A stretch of 64,000 nt of DNA, from contig NC_065570.1 in assembly GCF_937616625.2 (NCBI RefSeq), positions 48,475,665 through 48,539,664 on the forward strand, read 5' to 3'. A model generated the notes under the pieces. The model was not told the DNA's origin. It ran no database searches and was given only the letters and a program-made list of their open reading frames with translations. Both the position numbers and the translations under genes were made by a program. Positions 58,548-64,000 of the stretch are shown piece by piece. This DNA comes from Mercurialis annua (Eukaryota; Streptophyta; Magnoliopsida; Malpighiales; Euphorbiaceae). Position 1 is the stretch's first letter. Each line of letters starts with the position of its first letter.

Positions 58548-61500
58548 CTTTTTTTTTGATGAATAAATATATTAAAAAAGCCACAAAGGGCAAAACCAAA
58601 ACACTAAAACTTTCGCACAAGAAGTGGCAACATAAGGAAGCACACTAGAGGCTACGGAATAGTGAAATGGCAAAATCAAGAGTCCGAAAACAAAATACAA
58701 TGAGGATTTCTAAAAAAATCCAAACTGGAGTAGCAAAAATCCTTATTACAAATTTTGTAATGAAAAACTGCTTGAGAAAAGCAGTTAAAAATTAGTGACT
58801 CCTTATTCGCTATTGAATTCGAATAAATACGCCCATTCCGACACTTCCATAATTCCCATACCACCAAGAACCATAATGTTTGCCAAAGAATCTTATAATC
58901 ACCTCTGCCAACGATGACCTTCCATTGAATCCAGAAATCTGAAAAAACTCTAGGAAAAGTCCATGCTACTCCAATCTTCTCAATAATAGCACACCACACA
59001 CTTCTAGCAAAATCACAATGTATAAGAATGTGATCTTGAGTCTCCACAACCCCACAAATAGAGCAAAGAGAATTATCCACATGTAATATCGAACGTCTCG
59101 CCAAGAAATCGAGAGAAGGAATACTATTGTGGAGAGAAAGCCATATAAAGAATTTAATCCTAGGAGGAACCAATGATTTCCAGATTTGCTTAAATGGTAA
59201 ATCCACAATGCCTGGTATACCACGAGACTCCATATTAGCTGGTCTTAAGAAATCCGCAGCAGCAGAACCAAGATTTGCAGCAGTAGAACCAAAATCAGCA
59301 GCAGTAGTAGACCCAAAATCCCCAGTATAATGAACAGAATCAGCAGCAGCAGGTCTCTCTAACCCTTCATACAGAATATCAACAGCGGCGGCAGCATTAA
59401 AAGTAGCAGGCATCTCCTCCTCATCATAGTAACCAGCAATGGCAGCCGCATTCTCAACAACAGCAGTGGCAGAAGATCTCTCAACACCATCATCACCAAC
59501 ACGATAAATAGCAGCAGCAGGTCTTATAACATCATTGTTCAGAAAATTAGCTTCCTCACCATTATGAAAGTTCCTCGCAGTTGAATGATGAATTGCCACA
59601 TTTCCCCTTGCTGAATCTGAATCCGTCTCACTACCAAATCGTGTCAGCTCCATCAATAATGAGGAACGACGGGCTGCAACATTGTTCTCATCAAAAATAG
59701 GAGCTGGTTGTTCAGGAAGTAAAGCAGCAGCAGTAGAATCCCTTAAGCTAACAACAGAATTCAAATCCACTTCTGCTCTCCCAAGCATAATAGAACAGGC
59801 TTTACAAAAAGAGTAAGGAGAATAAATTCCAGAACTTGAATTCCATCGAACACTGTCCGCATGGGTTAAGTTATCATCGAGATGATTTAACAAATCTTGA
59901 AATGCCTGTAGTAAAGAAGATTCAGCATTGCGCAATCGCCTACGCCAACGCCAACCTGAGTTCCATATATCACGGATAGAAGCTTGCTTCTGGTTAGACA
60001 GATTAAATAGCCGAGGAAATAGAGAAGAGGCTGGACCATTTATCATCCAATTATCGCTCCAGAGGGAAACAGAATTACCGATACCAATTTCATATCTAAC
60101 ATTGGTGATGAAGGTATTCCAGGCAGCCGTATCCATGCAACAACACTTCCGTATTCCTTTCCAAACATAAGAAAACTTTCTGACGCTCCCATTATGTAAA
60201 CTGTCCCAGCTATAAATCTCTGAGCATGACGAGATAATATTGAACCACAAGGAACCATCTCTGTTAATCCGCAACTTCCACACCCATTTAAAGAGAAGAC
60301 TTTGATTTCGAATGAGAAGATTAGTAATTCCCAAGCCTCCTGTATCATAATCCCGACAAATCTTCGCCCAAGAAACTTTACTGAGAACTCGATTAGCAAT
60401 ATTACCTTTCCAAAGAAAACGAGACATGTAGGACTCCAGCGTCTTGATAACTTGTTTCGGCATGCTATGAACTGACATAAAATAAACCGGTATGCTGAAA
60501 AGAACTGATTTGATTAGAATCAGTCTCCCAGCTGGAGACAGAAGATTTCCTTTCCAGAGAGCTAGCCGACCCTTGAACCGTTCGATAACATAGTCCCATG
60601 TCCCCATTGATAATTTTCGGTTGGATAGAGGAAGACCCAAATATCTGATAGGGAAAGAATCGATCTTACACCCCACTATTTCAGCCGCAACTAGTAAATC
60701 AATCTCAGAAACATTAATTCCCATAATGGAACTCTTATGAAAATTTATTGTCAATCCTGAAATCAATTCAAAGCAGCGAAGAATCCGTGTCAGATTGTGC
60801 AGCTGATCTATATCATAAGGAATGTAGAGCAACGTATCATCTGCAAACTGAAGAATCGAGAGCGGCTCATAGTCTGTAGAAAAGCGGAAGCCATTAATAA
60901 ATCCCAGAGCAGCCGATTTATCAAGCAGGCATTTTAAACCCTCCACCGCGATTAAAAATAGGTAAGGAGATATAGGATCTCATTGCCTTACTCCTCGCCT
61001 CAATACAAACGGCTCTACAGGACTTCCGTTTACCAAAACTGATGTCGTACCTGTAGATAAGCAGACCATCATCCAATCCAACCATTTTTGCGGAAAGTTC
61101 ATGCAGCGCATGACAGACATCAAGTAAGTCCAGTCAATGCTATCAAACGCTTTATGAAAATCAAGTTTAAGGACAAGCAAACTATCCTTCCTCCTTGTTG
61201 CTAAATGAATGAGATCATTAGCAATCATAGAACACTCTAAGATGCTTCTGCCCTTTATAAAAGCATGCTGGTTGCCAGAGATAACCTTATTAAGCATAGG
61301 AGCCAACCTCAGAGAAAGAGATTTCGATAGAAGTTTAAAGAAGCCATTAACCAAACTTATAGGTCTATAATCTGAAATACTCGCCGAACCTGCCACTTTA
61401 GGAACCAAAACCATGAAAGAAGTATTTATCCCCTTAGGCAGGACACCCTTGCCGTAAAAATCATCAAAGAAATCCAAGAAGTCCTTCTTCATAATTGTCC

Positions 61501-62761
61501 ACGCCTTTTTGTAGAAGTAAAAATTAAATCCGTCTGGACCCGGAGCCTTTTTTTCTCCACAAGATGAAAGAGCGTTGAATATCTCATCATGACTAAAAGC
61601 TCGAACAAGACCATTAGCCTGAATATCAGTTAATTTCTCAAAAGATAACCCCGTGATGTCAAAATCCACACCCTCTTTAGCACTATACAAAGATTTAAAG
61701 AAATCTCTAATATAAAATCGAATATCACTAGGTTCAGAAAAAGCTGAGTCGTCCACTTGGATAGTCGAAATGTGGTTATTTCTATAATGTTTAGAAGAAA
61801 CACTATGGAAAAACTTTGTATTTCTGTCTCCTGCTGTACTCCATCGCAGCCTTGATTTTTGCATCCACATTGATTCGTTCCTTTTTTCTGCTGTCCATAA
61901 CTCGGATTTGAGATTCCATAACATAGCCTTCTCCTCTTCCGTGCATCTGTGAAGGTCAATCTGCGCTTCTTTCTCAAAAATCATAGACGTAAGTTCTTTG
62001 ATCTTTTTTCTCTGATCTCCGAACGTGTCTTGGTTCCAAGCTTTAATCAGGTAACGCAACTCTTTCAGTTTGCTTGTCAAACCCAGCTTTCTTGTGCAGA
62101 CCGTGGCCCAACTATCAGCAACAAACTTCTCAAATTCTTCGTGATCCCACCAAGCATCCACTGATCTAAACGGTTTAGGTCCCCAATCAAAGATATTAGC
62201 TGAGCGGACTAATAATGGCACATGATCCGAATAATTCCCTGGCAACGCTGAGAGTGAGATGAACGGCCATAAGATACCTACTGAAGACGAAATTAGACAT
62301 CTATCGATACGTGATCTCGAGTAGGAGTTATGCCAAGTATAAGATCTTCTTTGCAGCGGTAGATCTAATAGCTCTGAACTATTCACGAAATCGCCGAAAG
62401 CCAACATAGAAGGAGAGTATCCTATACCATTTAGCCTATCATCTGGATGGAGAGTTTCATTGAAATCCCCGCTGATGATTGTATTGGCCGTAAAATCTAA
62501 CAAAGAGCCAAGTTCCTGCCACAACACAAGTCTCTCCACGGCTACATTACTTGCATAAATGAGGATATGCCGACAAAAGACGTCCTGGTAAAGGAAATCC
62601 ATGGAAATCCATCTCGAACCCTTATGAGTAACAACATTGCTTAACAGCATAGAGTTCCATATAAGCAGAATACCTCCAGAAGCCCCTATTGACGGAATCC
62701 AATCATATTTAAAATCCAGATTTGGCCAGAGTTTTCTAACGAGAAAGTCATCGATGAGTTC
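58548..62761 (-). pseudogene. LINE-4 ORF2, nearly intact (endonuclease-RT-zinc knuckle)
   Basis: On the minus strand one frame runs from the LTR junction at 62761 to the stop at 58676. It is interrupted only by TGA at 60977-60979, where RQGDP would be expected. The N-terminal part is lost to the LTR. Endonuclease motifs: SGDFNETLH (about 62470) and SDHVPLL. RT blocks: KKAPGPDGFNF, YRPISLVNG, KLDFHKAFDS and QFADDTLLY (about 60850-60827). zf-RVT: IKFFIWLSLHN and CSIC...HCDF. No RNase H domain follows, so it belongs to a different lineage from LINE-3, and to the one of LINE-1. An alanine-rich insert occupies about 59200-59780. After the stop comes a short 3' UTR ending in TTTATTCATC and poly(A) (T-tract 58549-58557). 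Proteins of this type nick target DNA and copy the LINE RNA in place. Confidence 0.92.
59200..59780 (-). other. In-frame ~195-residue Ala-rich insertion in LINE-4 ORF2
   Basis: Lies between GIYSPYSFCKAC (where the RT connection normally leads directly to the zinc-knuckle domain) and FKQIWKSLVPP. The translation is open, acidic and alanine-rich, with repeated AAA and DFGSTAA-type segments (for example GDFGSTTAADFGSTAANLGS). Codons are mainly GCA/GCT in short runs. LINE-1 is truncated before this point and LINE-3 has no such segment. I do not recognise it as a domain. Confidence 0.75.
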
Positions 62762-64000
62762 TGTAATACCCCGTAGAATTATTAGTGTTTATTTTCGCTA
62801 GTGTCCAATTTTAATTTATTAGGACCTCGAAAATAGTGAATAAATTCACGTGATGAATTTATATGGGTAAAAATGTGATTTGCTATGTGTTTGCCTTAAA
62901 TGTGATTTTTGGCAATTTTACGTGTTAAAAGTGAATTTTGTGATTTTTCACTAAAAACCGTAAAAATAATTATTTTAAATATTTTTAAAGGCCAAAAAAT
63001 ATTTTAACTCAGCCCATATGATATGATTTAATGTTTTTGAGTGTTTGAGAAAGTTGAGATTATTTTGCCCCTAGAGTTCGAATTATTTACAAGAATGCCA
63101 TAATGGCAAACTTGTAAATAATTGAAACTCCAAATAAATATCTAGATATTTCTATATGAAGTCTTGGTGTCCAAGCTAATCCATCATCTTCTCCATTTTG
63201 TGGGTGCCGAATACACCATAGCTCCCAACACAAAACTTTATACTTACATTTTCTCTCAAAACTTTCTTCACGAAAATTGTCGGGAATATTACGTAGATCG
63301 TGTGTGTGTATTTGCATGTTCGTTTGAGGTATAATTTCAAGCTCAAATCTTAGTTTTTATTTGCTGATGTTGGTTGAGGTCTAGAAACATGCATAGGATG
63401 GTTTATATGTGATGTTTGATGGATAATTAGTTGGTTTTAGTTGCTAGTTTAATGGGTTTCGGTTTTTAAATAATTTTTCCGTGAAAATTAAATTATTTAT
63501 TTAAATTTCTGGGCTGATCTAGATGATGATATTTATATATGCTTTAAAGTGTGATTTTTGTGGATTAAAAATGTTAATTAATTCGGGTGATAATTTAATT
63601 AGTTGGGTTTCGATTTTTAATTGTTTTAAAGCTTGAAAATAGCTTAAAAATGGTAAATAAAGGGATTTTTAATTTCTGGAAATAAATTGGTTCATGTATG
63701 AGTTATATTTGTGGTTGATGTTAATTAAATGGTTGATGGTTAATTTTTAGCGGTTTAATAATCGGGTTTAATTTTTATTAACTCTATTCGGCTAAAATTG
63801 TTTAAAAAGGGTATTTATGTCATTTTTAATTTCTGGGCAGAAAATATTTATGAAAAATTTATGAAATGTGTTTGATAATTATTTATGGAATTTAAATGAT
63901 TTTTGTGTAGTGTTTTGAAGGATTAATAATCGGTTTTGTTTATTAATCATTAGTTCGGTTTTAATGGTTAAAATAATGGAAAATATTATTTTAAAAATAT
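62762..64000 (+). mobile_element. Partial LTR (start of another LTR retrotransposon)
   Basis: LINE-4 homology stops at 62761 and the sequence TGTAATACCCCGTAGAATT begins, with the TG start and a C-rich block like the TGTAATATCCCGG of the 28967 array. The preceding AGTTC (62757-62761) should recur at the far end, outside the window. No coding sequence appears before the window ends, so at least 1.24 kb of LTR is present. Confidence 0.7.

Noticed and set aside
58676..60946. 756-codon frame as a host gene
   Set aside because: It carries LINE RT, FADD and zf-RVT motifs and continues upstream through one stop into the same LINE ORF2.

Overview
The window reads as nuclear DNA of a flowering plant, most likely a eudicot. 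It is very AT-rich. It has one intron-containing host gene with perfect GT-AG junctions, plant L1-type LINEs, Ty3/gypsy-type LTRs with an initiator-Met tRNA primer site, and many MITEs. I cannot name the species. Prokaryotic features are absent.

The only convincing host gene is on the minus strand at 3585-5937. It has eight exons and encodes an ankyrin-repeat/C3HC4-RING E3 ubiquitin ligase of the XB3/XBAT31 family (448 aa, apparently intact), with a TATA box near 6090. Around it lie a ~1 kb fold-back element (41-1029), Mutator-like MITEs with 9-10 bp target-site duplications (TSDs) (1044-1412, 1895-2303), a further MITE (7534-7840), a degenerate ~189 bp tandem array (10.16-11.19 kb), a small insertion carrying an antisense tRNA-like segment between 15 bp direct repeats (11208-11409), and a Tourist/Harbinger MITE (11509-12023).

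From about 13.8 kb the window is a transposon graveyard with nested insertions. LINE-1 (13847-20637, plus) is broken and carries a 3.1 kb solo LTR in its ORF1. A minus-strand solo LTR (from 21065), a 1.2 kb inverted-repeat element (23271-24504) and a second LINE relic (24546-27310) follow; LINE-2 holds three Mutator-type MITEs.

The centre is a third LINE (28503-51455), split by a 19.4 kb insertion (28967-48352) with a perfect 5 bp TSD (CTGTT). That insertion has three LTRs and two almost identical ~4.95 kb internal regions that carry a primer binding site and a polypurine tract but no gag-pol. It is a non-autonomous (LARD-like) retrotransposon in tandem form, LTR-int-LTR-int-LTR. The middle LTR is a mosaic: its first ~2.8 kb matches the right LTR and its last ~0.3 kb matches the left LTR. 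This is the expected scar of an unequal LTR-LTR crossover. Each LTR begins with a dense cluster of hairpins whose copy number differs among the three.

The right part (51.5-58.5 kb) is AT-rich intergenic DNA with further MITEs and a 1.7 kb Harbinger-like element. It is followed by a nearly intact minus-strand LINE-4 (58548-62761) whose ORF2 has one in-frame stop and an unusual ~195-residue alanine-rich insertion. LINE-4 is cut by another LTR beginning at 62762 and running off the window.
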